Source: Rhodococcus wratislaviensis
GTDB lineage: Bacteria; Actinomycetota; Actinomycetes; Mycobacteriales; Mycobacteriaceae
Direction: 5' to 3'
Assembly: GCF_900455735.1 (NCBI RefSeq)
Contig: NZ_UAUI01000009.1
Span: 1-64,000 of the forward strand
DNA: 64,000 bases
Shown: one piece after another, positions 1-8,226 of the stretch
Layout of the letters: the number at the start of each line of letters is the position of its first letter
Numbering within the stretch: position 1 is the stretch's first letter
Translations under genes and position numbers: made by a program
The notes under the pieces: generated by a model
Told to the model about the DNA's origin: nothing
Databases searched by the model: none
What the model saw: only the letters and a program-made list of their open reading frames with translations

Positions 1-371
1 CGTCCCCGCGCCGGGGAATGGTCTACTTCTCCGACGACTGCGACGTGCTGGGCATCCGTTTCGACAACTGGAAGATCGTGTTCATGGAGCAGCGGGCGCA
101 GGGCACCCTCGGACTGTGGGCGGAGCCGTTCACCGCCCTGCGGCTGCCGAAACTGTTCAACCTGCGCACCGACCCGTTCGAGCGTGCCGACATCACGTCG
201 AACACCTACTGGGACTGGTTCCTCGACCACGACTACATCGCCATCTACGGAACCTTCATCACCAGTCAATTCCTCGAGACGTTCAAGGAATTTCCCCCGA
301 GGCAGGAGCCGGCGAGCTTCACGATCGACCATGCGGTGGCGAAGCTGCACGCCTTCCTGGCGAAGGACTGA
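1..371 (+). CDS. Arylsulfatase, C-terminal end (5' truncated by window)
   Basis: The reading frame is open from base 3 and stops at 369-371, so only the last ~122 residues are visible. The segment contains YFSDDCDVLGIRFDNWKIVF, then FNLRTDPFERADITSNTY and FKEFPPRQ, which are typical of the C-terminal part of large bacterial arylsulfatases. The catalytic formylglycine motif would lie upstream of the window. Family members hydrolyse sulfate esters and need an oxidised Cys or Ser. The formylglycine-generating enzyme two genes downstream supports a sulfatase operon. The ATG at 18 is internal, not a start. Substrate cannot be inferred. Confidence 0.85.
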   Translation, partial: SPRRGMVYFSDDCDVLGIRFDNWKIVFMEQRAQGTLGLWAEPFTALRLPKLFNLRTDPFERADITSNTYWDWFLDHDYIAIYGTFITSQFLETFKEFPPRQEPASFTIDHAVAKLHAFLAKD

Positions 372-376
372 CCGAC

Positions 377-1318
377 ATGGGGGCCGGGCTGAGTGGTTCC
401 TGGGCGGACGGAGCGACGCGGTCCGCGATCGAGGACTTCGTCGGGCGGGTGACGGCACGCGGGCCGGACTTCGTCGACTCCGCGGACCGGGTGGCCGTGT
501 TCGACAACGACGGCACACTCTGGTGTGAGAAGCCGATGCCCATCCAACTCGACTTCACCATCCGGCGCTTCGCCGAGATGGCCGCGGACAATCCCGATCT
601 GCAGCAGACGCAACCGTGGAAGGCGGCCCACGAGCGCGACCTTCACTGGCTCGGTGCGGCGATGGTCAAGCACTATCACGGCGACGACGGCGATCTGAAA
701 CTGTTGATGGGCGCAGTCACCGAGGCATTCGATTCGGTCACCGTCGAGAATTACGATGCGCGGGTCCGGGCCTTCTTCGACGACGCGGACCACCCGACGC
801 TCGGTCGCCCGTACTCCGGCTGTGGATACGTGCCGATGGTCGAATTGCTGCGCTATCTCGAGGCGAACGACTTCACCATCTACATCGCGTCCGGCGGTGA
901 TCGCGACTTCATGCGCCCGGTCGCCGGGCGGCTCTACGGGGTTCCGCCGGAACGCGTCATCGGCAGCGCCCTCGGCCTCTCGTACCGTGAAGGGGCGGAC
1001 GCAAGCGACCTGCTCTACAAGGCCGCGATGGACTTCTTCGACGACGGTCCGGAGAAACCGGTCCGAATCTGGAGCCGGATCGGGCGACGGCCGATCCTGT
1101 CGGTCGGCAACTCCAACGGCGACCTGCCGATGCTCTCGTTCTCCGGGCAACCCGACCGCCCGTCGCTTCGGGTGTTGATCCTGCACGACGACGCCGAACG
1201 CGAATTCGACTACGTCGCCGGCGCCGAGCAGGCCCTCGAACACGCACGAGAGAAGGGCTGGACCGTGGTAAGCATGAAGAACGATTGGACGAGCGTCTTC
1301 TCGCCCGCCGTGACCTGA
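377..1318 (+). CDS. HAD-superfamily phosphatase (phosphoserine phosphatase-like)
   Basis: A 313-residue protein starting at ATG 377, five bases after the sulfatase stop, with a GAAGGA ribosome site overlapping that gene's end. HAD motif I is VFDNDGTLW (Asp nucleophile ~residue 38). Motif II is YIASGGDRDF, and the C-terminal motif is SVGNSNGDLPM. Together these support a Mg-dependent phosphohydrolase of the phosphoserine phosphatase-like branch. It sits between a sulfatase and its activating enzyme and is probably co-transcribed with them. The substrate is unknown. The longer in-frame ORF from 116 runs through the sulfatase gene and is not used. Confidence 0.85.
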   Translation: MGAGLSGSWADGATRSAIEDFVGRVTARGPDFVDSADRVAVFDNDGTLWCEKPMPIQLDFTIRRFAEMAADNPDLQQTQPWKAAHERDLHWLGAAMVKHYHGDDGDLKLLMGAVTEAFDSVTVENYDARVRAFFDDADHPTLGRPYSGCGYVPMVELLRYLEANDFTIYIASGGDRDFMRPVAGRLYGVPPERVIGSALGLSYREGADASDLLYKAAMDFFDDGPEKPVRIWSRIGRRPILSVGNSNGDLPMLSFSGQPDRPSLRVLILHDDAEREFDYVAGAEQALEHAREKGWTVVSMKNDWTSVFSPAVT

Positions 1319-1338
1319 TCAGGCAGAAGGGAAGGCGT

Positions 1339-2277
1339 GTGGAAACCCAGACCGTCTCCGAAGTCCGGCACGTCCCCGCCCAGACCTTCACGATGGGCTC
1401 GGATCGGCACTATCCGGAAGAAGGTCCGGCGCATCGTGTCGCGGTCGACGCCTTCGCCGTCGAGACCCACCAGGTCACCAACGCGCAGTTCGCGCGATTC
1501 ACGCGCGATACCGGCTACGTGACCGTCGCCGAGCGCCCGCTGGACCCCGCCGAATTCCCCGGGGCTCCCGCGGAGAACCTGCAACCGGGATCGATGGTGT
1601 TCACCCGCACCCGGGGCCCGGTCGATCTCCGTCACCTGAGCCAGTGGTGGACCTGGACCGTCGGCGCGTCGTGGCAGCACCCGACAGGCCCCGGGTCGTC
1701 GACGGCCGGCCTGGAACAGCATCCCGTCGTCCACGTCGCCCACGAGGACGCGGCAGCGTACGCAGAGTGGGCCGGGCGGTCCCTCCCCACCGAGGCGCAA
1801 TGGGAGGCCGCGGCGCGCGGCGGACTCGACCGCGCCGAATTCACCTGGGGCGACGCCGCCGAGAGTGAATCCCGTCCGCTGGCGAACTACTGGCACGGGG
1901 AGTTCCCGTGGCGCCCGGACCCCGGCTACGGCACCACGACCGCCGTCGGTAGCTATCCGCCCAACGAATACGGTCTGTTCGACATGGCGGGGAACGTGTG
2001 GGAGTGGACCGCCGACTGGTACGCGGACCGGCACAGCGACACAGCGGAGTCGTGCTGTGCGCCCCGCAATCCGCGGGGGCCCGGCATGTCGGAGAGCTTC
2101 GATGCCCGGCAGCCCCAATTCCGGGTGCCCCGACGGGTCATCAAGGGTGGATCGTTTCTGTGTGCCGACAGCTACTGCCGTCGGTATCGGCCCGCGGCAC
2201 GGCGGCCGCAGATGGTCGACACCGGGATGAGCCACATCGGATTCCGCTGCGTCACGGCCCTGCCCGGGTCAGAGTAG
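1339..2277 (+). CDS. Formylglycine-generating enzyme (sulfatase-activating)
   Basis: A 312-residue FGE/SUMF1-family protein. It converts the active-site Cys of sulfatases to C-alpha-formylglycine in an O2- and copper-dependent reaction. Family features are FTMGS near the N-terminus, VETHQVTNAQFARF, LPTEAQWEAAARGG, EYGLFDMAGNVWEWT, and the C-terminal GGSFLCADSYCRRYR. That last motif carries the conserved pair of cysteines five residues apart, as in aerobic FGE. GTG 1339 is preferred because AAGGGAAGG lies 4-5 bases upstream. ATG 1285 is in frame but overlaps the phosphatase gene. It is the last gene of the sulfatase operon and meets the DUF202 gene tail to tail. Confidence 0.92.
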   Translation: METQTVSEVRHVPAQTFTMGSDRHYPEEGPAHRVAVDAFAVETHQVTNAQFARFTRDTGYVTVAERPLDPAEFPGAPAENLQPGSMVFTRTRGPVDLRHLSQWWTWTVGASWQHPTGPGSSTAGLEQHPVVHVAHEDAAAYAEWAGRSLPTEAQWEAAARGGLDRAEFTWGDAAESESRPLANYWHGEFPWRPDPGYGTTTAVGSYPPNEYGLFDMAGNVWEWTADWYADRHSDTAESCCAPRNPRGPGMSESFDARQPQFRVPRRVIKGGSFLCADSYCRRYRPAARRPQMVDTGMSHIGFRCVTALPGSE

Positions 2278-2616
2278 GACCACCACGGCGAGGAGTGCGA
2301 GCACTGTGACGACGCTGGAGGTGACCACGGCGGTGAACGTCGCCGGTGCGAATTCCCCGGATTCGATCTGCCTGCTGATGACCCGATAGCGGACGGTGCC
2401 GTAGACGGACACCAGTAGCCCGGCGCCGATCAGGATCAATCCGGCGGCCACGGCGTGGGCGCCGCGGTGCGGTGCGAACTTCGCCACCGCCACGCCCAGC
2501 GCGGCAACACTGATACCGGTGCGATGCCAGGCGAGGTAGGTTCGCTCGTTGGCGAGATGGTCGCGTGCGGTGCTACCGGTGTTCGGCTGGGTGGGACCGA
2601 AGATGTTGGGGCTCAT
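2269..2616 (-). CDS. DUF202 (YidH-like) small integral membrane protein
   Basis: A 115-residue protein with a soluble N-terminus containing the family motif RDHLANERTYLAWHRTGIS, followed by three hydrophobic helices (~residues 35-48, 55-75, 92-115). DUF202 proteins are small inner-membrane proteins of unknown function. It overlaps the stop of the leftward pseudokinase gene by ATGA (2613-2616), so the two are translationally coupled. It overlaps the convergent FGE gene by nine bases at its 3' end. Confidence 0.88.
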   Translation of the reverse strand: MSPNIFGPTQPNTGSTARDHLANERTYLAWHRTGISVAALGVAVAKFAPHRGAHAVAAGLILIGAGLLVSVYGTVRYRVISRQIESGEFAPATFTAVVTSSVVTVLALLAVVVLL

Positions 2617-4103
2617 GCGCCGCTACCCAGGAAGCCGATCTCCGACAGGCGCGACTGGAACCCGGACTCGCCGCCGGACAGTCCCGAGATCCAGATGAGG
2701 ACCCGACGGGTGGGTGTGGGAGTCCGGGCCACGATCTCGGTGACCCCGTCGCCGAGCGTGGCGGCGCCGATCACCTGGGTGCGTTCGATGTTCGCCCACG
2801 CGACGGGGGCGGTCCGGATCTCGACCGTGGTGCCCGGTGTCGGGGAGTCGATCCAGACGGTCCGCAGATCGACGGGCTCGGGAAACGACACGATCAGACC
2901 CACTCCTCGCTTCGTCGCCGACAGTTGCTGCGGGTAGCGGTCGGTCGCCCAGGATGTCGCGGGGTTCGCGTCGACGGCGAGGGAGGCAGTGGCACCGTTG
3001 TCAGGAAAGCGCAGCGGGGAGTAGACGGCCGCGGATGACGGGGTGAGCGGTGTCTGAAAGGGGTCCGGCACCGGCGCGATCTGGCTGAGCATGCTGTCCG
3101 CGACGGCGGCCGGGGGAGCGTCCGACGCGGTGAATGTGGCGCCCGCCGCCCACCCGGCGGCGCCGAGCGCGACGATCAGGGCGAGTGCGCCGCTCAATGC
3201 GGGAAGTGGGGCGTTCGGCCTGGGGGGCCGGTTGACGGATGCCGGGCGGGCTCTCTTCGTGGTCGAAGCGAATGCGGATGCGGTGCGAGCCCGCGCGTCC
3301 GCCAGGATTCGGTCGAGGGCGTCGACGACCGCCTGCGCGGTGACCATGCCGGGTCGCCGAGCGAGGGCGTTCATGGCCACGTCGGACAAACGTCGTGGAA
3401 TCGCGGGCCGCACACGATGCGGCGGGACGACGGAACCGTCACCGCGCCTGCCTGCCGGGGGCAGTCCGGCTGCCCGGGTTTCGCCGGACGAGGACAGCGG
3501 CCACGTGCCGAGCAACAGGGTGTACAGGAGCGCGCCGAGCCCCGCGACGTCGTCGGCGGCGGTGCCGTCGGCGAGAGTGGCGGGGAAGGCGAGGACCGCG
3601 AGTCCTTCCCGGGAGATCCGCACCCGGTTGGGATGATCGAGTGAGAGGCGGGCACCGAAATGGTGTGCGTCTGCGGTCGCCGCGGCGAGGTGCCGCACGG
3701 TGCGAGCGGCATCCAACGGACGCGGGACCGTGCGCGCGACATCCGCGACACGCCACCCGGGCGTCCATTCCGCGACCACGGCGATCCGGTCGCCGACCGC
3801 CGCGATGTCGTACACCTGCGCGATCCGGCCTTCGTGGCTGAAGCTGGTTCCGGTGGTGTTCCGGCAGAAGCGCGCCACCGGATCCGGACGTGTGTCGGTG
3901 GCGCGGACCTGCGCCGAGTCGATGAGGCTGAGCGCGACGTCCCGGCACAGTTCGGTGTCGTGCGCGTGCCACCACTGCACCCAGTGGGGGCCGGCGAACC
4001 GTCCGAGGAGCCGGTATCGGGTGGCGACGAGCATGCCCGGGGCGAGCGGATCCGGGCCCTGCGGCGAATGCGGCGGGACCCCGGACACCGGCGTCGCTGT
4101 CAT
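2613..4103 (-). CDS. Membrane-anchored pseudokinase with extracytoplasmic discoidin-like domain
   Basis: A 496-residue protein. Residues ~25-280 have a Ser/Thr protein kinase-like fold (LVATRYRLLGRF, then DDVAGLGALLYTLLLGTWPL), but the VAIK lysine, HRD and DFG motifs are not recognisable, so it is probably a pseudokinase. A hydrophobic helix at ~305-330 (ALSGALALIVALGAAGWAAG) precedes an extracytoplasmic segment. That segment contains SLAVDANPATSWATDRYP, typical of discoidin/F5_8-type beta-sandwiches. The layout resembles actinobacterial kinase-like regulators of cell envelope synthesis related to the C-terminus of MviN. Partner and ligand are unknown. It is coupled to the DUF202 gene. Confidence 0.75.
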   Translation of the reverse strand: MTATPVSGVPPHSPQGPDPLAPGMLVATRYRLLGRFAGPHWVQWWHAHDTELCRDVALSLIDSAQVRATDTRPDPVARFCRNTTGTSFSHEGRIAQVYDIAAVGDRIAVVAEWTPGWRVADVARTVPRPLDAARTVRHLAAATADAHHFGARLSLDHPNRVRISREGLAVLAFPATLADGTAADDVAGLGALLYTLLLGTWPLSSSGETRAAGLPPAGRRGDGSVVPPHRVRPAIPRRLSDVAMNALARRPGMVTAQAVVDALDRILADARARTASAFASTTKRARPASVNRPPRPNAPLPALSGALALIVALGAAGWAAGATFTASDAPPAAVADSMLSQIAPVPDPFQTPLTPSSAAVYSPLRFPDNGATASLAVDANPATSWATDRYPQQLSATKRGVGLIVSFPEPVDLRTVWIDSPTPGTTVEIRTAPVAWANIERTQVIGAATLGDGVTEIVARTPTPTRRVLIWISGLSGGESGFQSRLSEIGFLGSGA

Positions 4104-4244
4104 CTACTCTCCCGGGCTCGCCCCGACCCCGAAAATCCCTGTCAGGCAACTGTCACCCGGGCAGCAACGCAGACGTTCGCGCAGCACCGGGCCTAGTGCT
4201 GATCATCCTCGGATGCAGCGCGAATCGTGCGCTTTTCGGTCGAC

Positions 4245-5615
4245 CTAGCCGAGGACGTGTTCCGCATATCGCGCGACCGCAAGTACGAGGTCGTCGGAGT
4301 GGCGGGGGCCGATGATCTGCAGACCCACCGGCAGTCCCGCCGCGGTCCGGCCCACCGGGATGCTGATCGCCGGCTGCTGCGTCAGGTTGAACGGGTAGGT
4401 GAACGGCGTCCACTGCGGCCAGCTGGTGAGGTCGCTGTCCGGCGGCACGTTGTAGCCGGCCTCGAACGCCGGAATCGGGACGGTGGGTGTGAGCAGGACG
4501 TTGTGCGTCAGATGGAATTTGCCCATCGTGATGCCGATGTCCGCGGCCACCGCGCGGGCGTCGAGATAGTCGACCGCGCTGAACTTTTCGCCTCGTTCCC
4601 AGATCTTGCCGAGCCCTGGGTCGACCTTGTCGCGCGCGCCTTCAGGGAAGTTCTTCAGCATGGCCGCGGCCCCGGACGCCCACAGCAGCTCGAAGGCCTC
4701 GATCGGATCGCTGAAGCCCGGGTCGGCGGCGGTGACCGGCAGGCCTGCGGCGTCGAGGGCCTGCACGGCGCGGTCGACGATCGCCCGGACCTCCGGATCG
4801 ACCGTCACGTAGCCGAGCGTGGGGGAGTACGCGACGCCGAGTCCGACCACGTCGCGGCCGATCTCGCCGCGGAAGGTGGTCGCGAATGGGGCGAGCGACG
4901 TCGGGTCGCGCGGGTCCGGCAGCGACAGGATGTCCATCAGCAGTGCCGCATCCTCGACCGTGCGGGTGAGGGGGCCGGCATGCGCCAGCGGTCCGAACGG
5001 GCTCGCCGGGAACAGGGGGATGCGACCGTGGGTGGGTTTGAAACCGACGACGCCGCAGAACGAGGCGGGGATGCGCACACTGCCACCGCCGTCGGTGCCG
5101 ACGGAGCAGGGGCCGAGACCCGCCGCGACCGCCGCGGCACTGCCGCCCGACGAACCACCGGCCGTCTTGGCCGGGTCGGCCGGGTTGCGGGTGATCCCGC
5201 ACAGGGCGCTGTCGGTCACGGCCTTCCAGGCGATCTCGGGGGTCGTGGTCTTGCCGAGGAATACCATCCCGTCTTCGCGGAGCCGGGCGGCCACGGGACT
5301 GTCGACGTTCCACGGCTGGTCCTCGTCGACGGCCTGTGATCCCCGGAGCGTCGGCCAGCCGTCGGTGAGGAAGATGTCCTTGATCGAGATCGGTACGCCG
5401 TCGAGCAGTCCCTTGGAGTAACCGGTGTTCCAGCGCTCTTCGGACTTCCGCGCCTGCGCGAGCGCCCGCTCCTCGTCGACGAGGCAGTAGGAATTGATGG
5501 TGCGGTCACGCTCGGTGATGGCGTCGAGCATCGCCTGCGTCGCTTCCACCGGCGAAAGTTCTCCGGACGAGTAGGCCGTGACCAGTTCGACGGCGGTCAT
5601 GTCGGTGGGATTCAT
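4245..5615 (-). CDS. Amidase signature family amidohydrolase
   Basis: A 456-residue amidase with the complete Ser-cisSer-Lys machinery: VPISIKDIF (Lys ~81) and the glycine/serine-rich TAGGSSGGSAAAVAAGLGP (~155-175), followed by GTDGGGSVRIPASFCG. The family hydrolyses amides to the acid and ammonia. Start ATG 5615 has AAGGAG upstream. It lies 36 bases downstream of a 2-hydroxyacid dehydrogenase gene on the same strand, and the pair faces a cluster of racemase/isomerase-like genes. This suggests amide release followed by handling of a chiral hydroxy acid. The exact amide is unknown; sequence alone cannot separate aryl, aliphatic or carbamoyl substrates. Confidence 0.9.
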   Translation of the reverse strand: MNPTDMTAVELVTAYSSGELSPVEATQAMLDAITERDRTINSYCLVDEERALAQARKSEERWNTGYSKGLLDGVPISIKDIFLTDGWPTLRGSQAVDEDQPWNVDSPVAARLREDGMVFLGKTTTPEIAWKAVTDSALCGITRNPADPAKTAGGSSGGSAAAVAAGLGPCSVGTDGGGSVRIPASFCGVVGFKPTHGRIPLFPASPFGPLAHAGPLTRTVEDAALLMDILSLPDPRDPTSLAPFATTFRGEIGRDVVGLGVAYSPTLGYVTVDPEVRAIVDRAVQALDAAGLPVTAADPGFSDPIEAFELLWASGAAAMLKNFPEGARDKVDPGLGKIWERGEKFSAVDYLDARAVAADIGITMGKFHLTHNVLLTPTVPIPAFEAGYNVPPDSDLTSWPQWTPFTYPFNLTQQPAISIPVGRTAAGLPVGLQIIGPRHSDDLVLAVARYAEHVLG

Positions 5616-5651
5616 GAGAACTCCTTCAGCCTGGACGTTCGGGCCCTGTCT

Positions 5652-6626
5652 TCATCGGCTCGGTACGTAACCGAGGTGCTTGTCAACTACGTTCTCGAGC
5701 GGGTACCCCGCAACCCAGCGTTCGAAATTGTCGGTGAACACGGTTACGAGGTCATCTCGCCAGCCGGCGAAGTCGCCCGAATTGTGGGGGGTGATCGAGA
5801 CGTTCGGCATGTCCCAGAGTGGATGGCCGGCGGGGAGCGGTTCCGTGTCGAACACGTCGAGCGCGGCGCCCGCGATCGTCCCCGTCCGGAGCGCGGCGAC
5901 GAGGTCGTCGGTGCGGACGAGCTCACCGCGTCCGACGTTCACGAACCGGGCACCCGGCTTCATCGCGGCGAACGTCGAGTCGCGGAACAGGTGGCGGGTC
6001 TGCTCGGTGAGTGGTGCCACCGCGATCACGTAATCGGCGACGGCGAGCTGCTCCGGGAGGTCTTCCGTCGCGGCGACCGTCCCGAAGTCGGGGTCGGCGT
6101 TGCGTGCGGCGCGGCCGGACCCACTGACCTCCATCCCCGCCGCGCGGAGAAGCCGGGCGATCGCGCGGCCGATGGGGCCGGTGCCGACGATCAGGGCGGA
6201 GCGGCCCGCGATCCGCTCGGATTCCCGGTGCTGCCAGGTATGAGTCTGCTGCAGGCGCAGCGAACCGGGCAGATCCTTCGCGAACGAGAGAATCTGGGCG
6301 AGCACGTACTCGGCGATCGCCCCGTCGAACACGCCCCGTGAGTTGGTGATCGTGACGTCGCTGTCGCGGGCCTCGGGGAACATGACGGGATCGACGCCTG
6401 CCGCGGCGATGTGCAGCCACTGCAGGGAGCCGGCGGCGTGCCAGGCTCCGGGCACCGCGTCGGTGAGGAAGTCGTAGAGGAACAGCACGTCCGCGCCGTC
6501 GAGGGCGTCGCTCAGCCCCGCCTTGCCGGTATAGCGAACTTCGGCACGGGACGCGACGGGTGCCATGAGTTCGTCGCTCGGCAGGACGTGGGCATGTAGC
6601 ACCGCGACGATCGGGTTCCGACTCAC
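5652..6626 (-). CDS. D-isomer-specific 2-hydroxyacid dehydrogenase
   Basis: A 324-residue NAD(P)-dependent oxidoreductase interconverting 2-hydroxy and 2-oxo acids. The Rossmann motif is GTGPIGRAIARLL (~145-157). The catalytic residues are the Arg in NVGRGELV, the Glu in DVFDTEPLP and the His in ITPHNSGD. GTG 6626 gives a normal family length. The gene diverges from the isomerase-like gene across an 80-base region that carries an operator-like palindrome (6653-6666). It is probably co-transcribed with the amidase. The substrate is not determined. Confidence 0.88.
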   Translation of the reverse strand: MSRNPIVAVLHAHVLPSDELMAPVASRAEVRYTGKAGLSDALDGADVLFLYDFLTDAVPGAWHAAGSLQWLHIAAAGVDPVMFPEARDSDVTITNSRGVFDGAIAEYVLAQILSFAKDLPGSLRLQQTHTWQHRESERIAGRSALIVGTGPIGRAIARLLRAAGMEVSGSGRAARNADPDFGTVAATEDLPEQLAVADYVIAVAPLTEQTRHLFRDSTFAAMKPGARFVNVGRGELVRTDDLVAALRTGTIAGAALDVFDTEPLPAGHPLWDMPNVSITPHNSGDFAGWRDDLVTVFTDNFERWVAGYPLENVVDKHLGYVPSR

Positions 6627-6652
6627 GTTGACACCGTATGAGTAACTCGTAT

Positions 6653-6666
6653 GATTGTCAACAATC
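6653..6666. promoter_or_regulatory. Palindrome fitting a GntR/FCD operator
   Basis: GATTGT-CA-ACAATC has perfect 6-base arms and contains TTGTCAACAA, which fits the general GntR FadR-type pattern TnGTnnnACnA. It lies in the short divergent region between the 2-hydroxyacid dehydrogenase and the first isomerase-like gene. A GntR/FCD regulator is encoded 1.5 kb downstream. A GTATGA direct repeat (near 6636 and 6649) flanks it. Assignment to that regulator is inference. Confidence 0.5.
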
Positions 6667-6706
6667 TGATAATGCTCGGGCGCGGCCGAAACGAAGGTGA
6701 GGCCTG

Positions 6707-7450
6707 GTGTTGGAACTGAACATTCCCGAATTCGAGGGGCCTATCGCGCAACGGGGAATCGGCATCATCGCCCCGTTCGACTTGGCGCTCGAACGAGAAC
6801 TGTGGCGATGGGCTCCCCTCGAGGTGAGCCTCCATCTGGCGCGCACGCCGTACGAACCCGTGCCCGTCAGCCTGGAGATGGCCGAACTCGTGTCCGAGCG
6901 AAGACACCTCATGGCGGCGACGCGCGACGTCCTGCACGTCGAGCCCGAGGTCGTGGCCTATCTGTGCACGTCGGGAAGCTTCATCAAGGGTCTCGAATAC
7001 GAGCGAACCCTGTGCGACGCGATCTGCGAGGCAGGCGCCCAGCACGCGATCACCACGTCCGGCGCGCTGGTCGAGGCCATCGAACACCTCGAGCTGAGCA
7101 GGCTGTCGGTGATCACGCCGTACGACGCCCCGCTCACCGAACGGCTGCACGCGTTCCTGAACGAGGCAGGCACCGAGGTGGTTCGTTCCGATCACCTCGG
7201 ACTCGGCGGCGGCATCTGGAAGGTCAACTACCGCACGATCGCCGAGCGGATCATCGCTGCGGACGACCCCAGGTCGGAGGCGATCTTCGTCAGCTGTACC
7301 AACCTGCCGACCTACGACGTCATCGCCCCGCTCGAGCAGGAACTCGGCAAACCGGTCCTCACCGCCAACCAGCTCACGATCTGGGCCTGTCTCGGCCGGA
7401 TGAAACTCCCCATGACGGGCCCGGGCAAGTGGCTCCGCAACGTCTTCTGA
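6707..7450 (+). CDS. Maleate isomerase / Asp-Glu racemase family protein (two-cysteine form)
   Basis: A 247-residue protein starting at GTG 6707 after a GAAGGTGAGG ribosome site. It has two-lobed Asp/Glu racemase family features with cysteine motifs in both halves: AYLCTSGSFIKG (~Cys 86) and FVSCTNLPTYD (~Cys 202). The pair of cysteines matches maleate cis-trans isomerase and amino-acid racemases. Arylmalonate decarboxylases of the same fold keep only one. A paralogue lies 35 bases downstream. Likely role: isomerisation, racemisation or decarboxylation of a dicarboxylic or hydroxy acid made by the neighbouring amidase and dehydrogenase. The substrate is unknown. Confidence 0.8.
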   Translation: MLELNIPEFEGPIAQRGIGIIAPFDLALERELWRWAPLEVSLHLARTPYEPVPVSLEMAELVSERRHLMAATRDVLHVEPEVVAYLCTSGSFIKGLEYERTLCDAICEAGAQHAITTSGALVEAIEHLELSRLSVITPYDAPLTERLHAFLNEAGTEVVRSDHLGLGGGIWKVNYRTIAERIIAADDPRSEAIFVSCTNLPTYDVIAPLEQELGKPVLTANQLTIWACLGRMKLPMTGPGKWLRNVF

Positions 7451-7485
7451 CATCACCCCACACGACACGGAAAAGAGGAGAACGC

Positions 7486-8226
7486 ATGACGAGCACGCCG
7501 ACCCCCACTGTGGGATTCATCTACCCCGATCACGCCGCCGAGGACGACTACCCCTTTGCCGCGGAGATGCTCGGAGTGGATCTGCCGGTCGTGCACATCT
7601 ACGGAACCGACCTGCACGCCGTGCCCGAACTGCTCGACCTCGGGAGCCCCGAGAAGCTCGCCGGCGGGGCCGCACTCCTCGCCGAGGAGAAGCCGGACGC
7701 CGTCGTGTGGGCCTGCACCTCGGGCAGCTTCGTCTACGGCCCCGACGGGGCGAAGCAGCAGGCCGAGACGCTCGCCGCGGCCACCGGTGTACCCACGTCC
7801 AGCACCAGTTTCGCGTTCGTCCACGCCCTGCACGCACTGGGGATCACACGCGTCGCGGTGGCCGCGAGCTACCCGGAGGACGTCGCGAAGCTGTTCGTCG
7901 AGTTCCTCGCCGCCGCAGGCATCGAGGTGCTGTCGATGTCGAGTGCGGGAATCGACACCGCGGCCGAGGTCGGTCTGCTCAGCCCTGAATCCGTGGTGGA
8001 ACTCGCGGTGGAGAACGACCACCCGGACGCCGAAGCCCTGCTCATCCCCGACACGGCCATGAGGACGCTGGGTGCGCTGAGTACTCTCGAGCAGCGCCTC
8101 GGCAAGCCGGTCCTCACGGCAAACCAGGTGACCATCTGGGAAGGCCTGCGTCTTGCGGGCCACACGGCGGTGCACCCGTCGTTAGGAACCTTGTTCGAGA
8201 AAGGCCACAGTCATGGCTCTGACTGA
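7486..8226 (+). CDS. Second Asp/Glu racemase-like protein, lacking the second cysteine
   Basis: A 246-residue paralogue of the preceding gene, starting at ATG 7486 behind AAAAGAGGAG. It keeps the N-lobe cysteine (VWACTSGSFVYG, ~Cys 77). At the equivalent of the C-lobe cysteine it reads LLIPDTAMRTLG, so Asp stands where the upstream protein has Cys. The C-lobe LGKPVLTANQVTIWE matches LGKPVLTANQLTIWA of its neighbour. It may have one-base chemistry or act with the upstream protein as a heteromer. The GntR gene overlaps its 3' end by 14 bases, indicating one operon. Confidence 0.78.
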   Translation: MTSTPTPTVGFIYPDHAAEDDYPFAAEMLGVDLPVVHIYGTDLHAVPELLDLGSPEKLAGGAALLAEEKPDAVVWACTSGSFVYGPDGAKQQAETLAAATGVPTSSTSFAFVHALHALGITRVAVAASYPEDVAKLFVEFLAAAGIEVLSMSSAGIDTAAEVGLLSPESVVELAVENDHPDAEALLIPDTAMRTLGALSTLEQRLGKPVLTANQVTIWEGLRLAGHTAVHPSLGTLFEKGHSHGSD

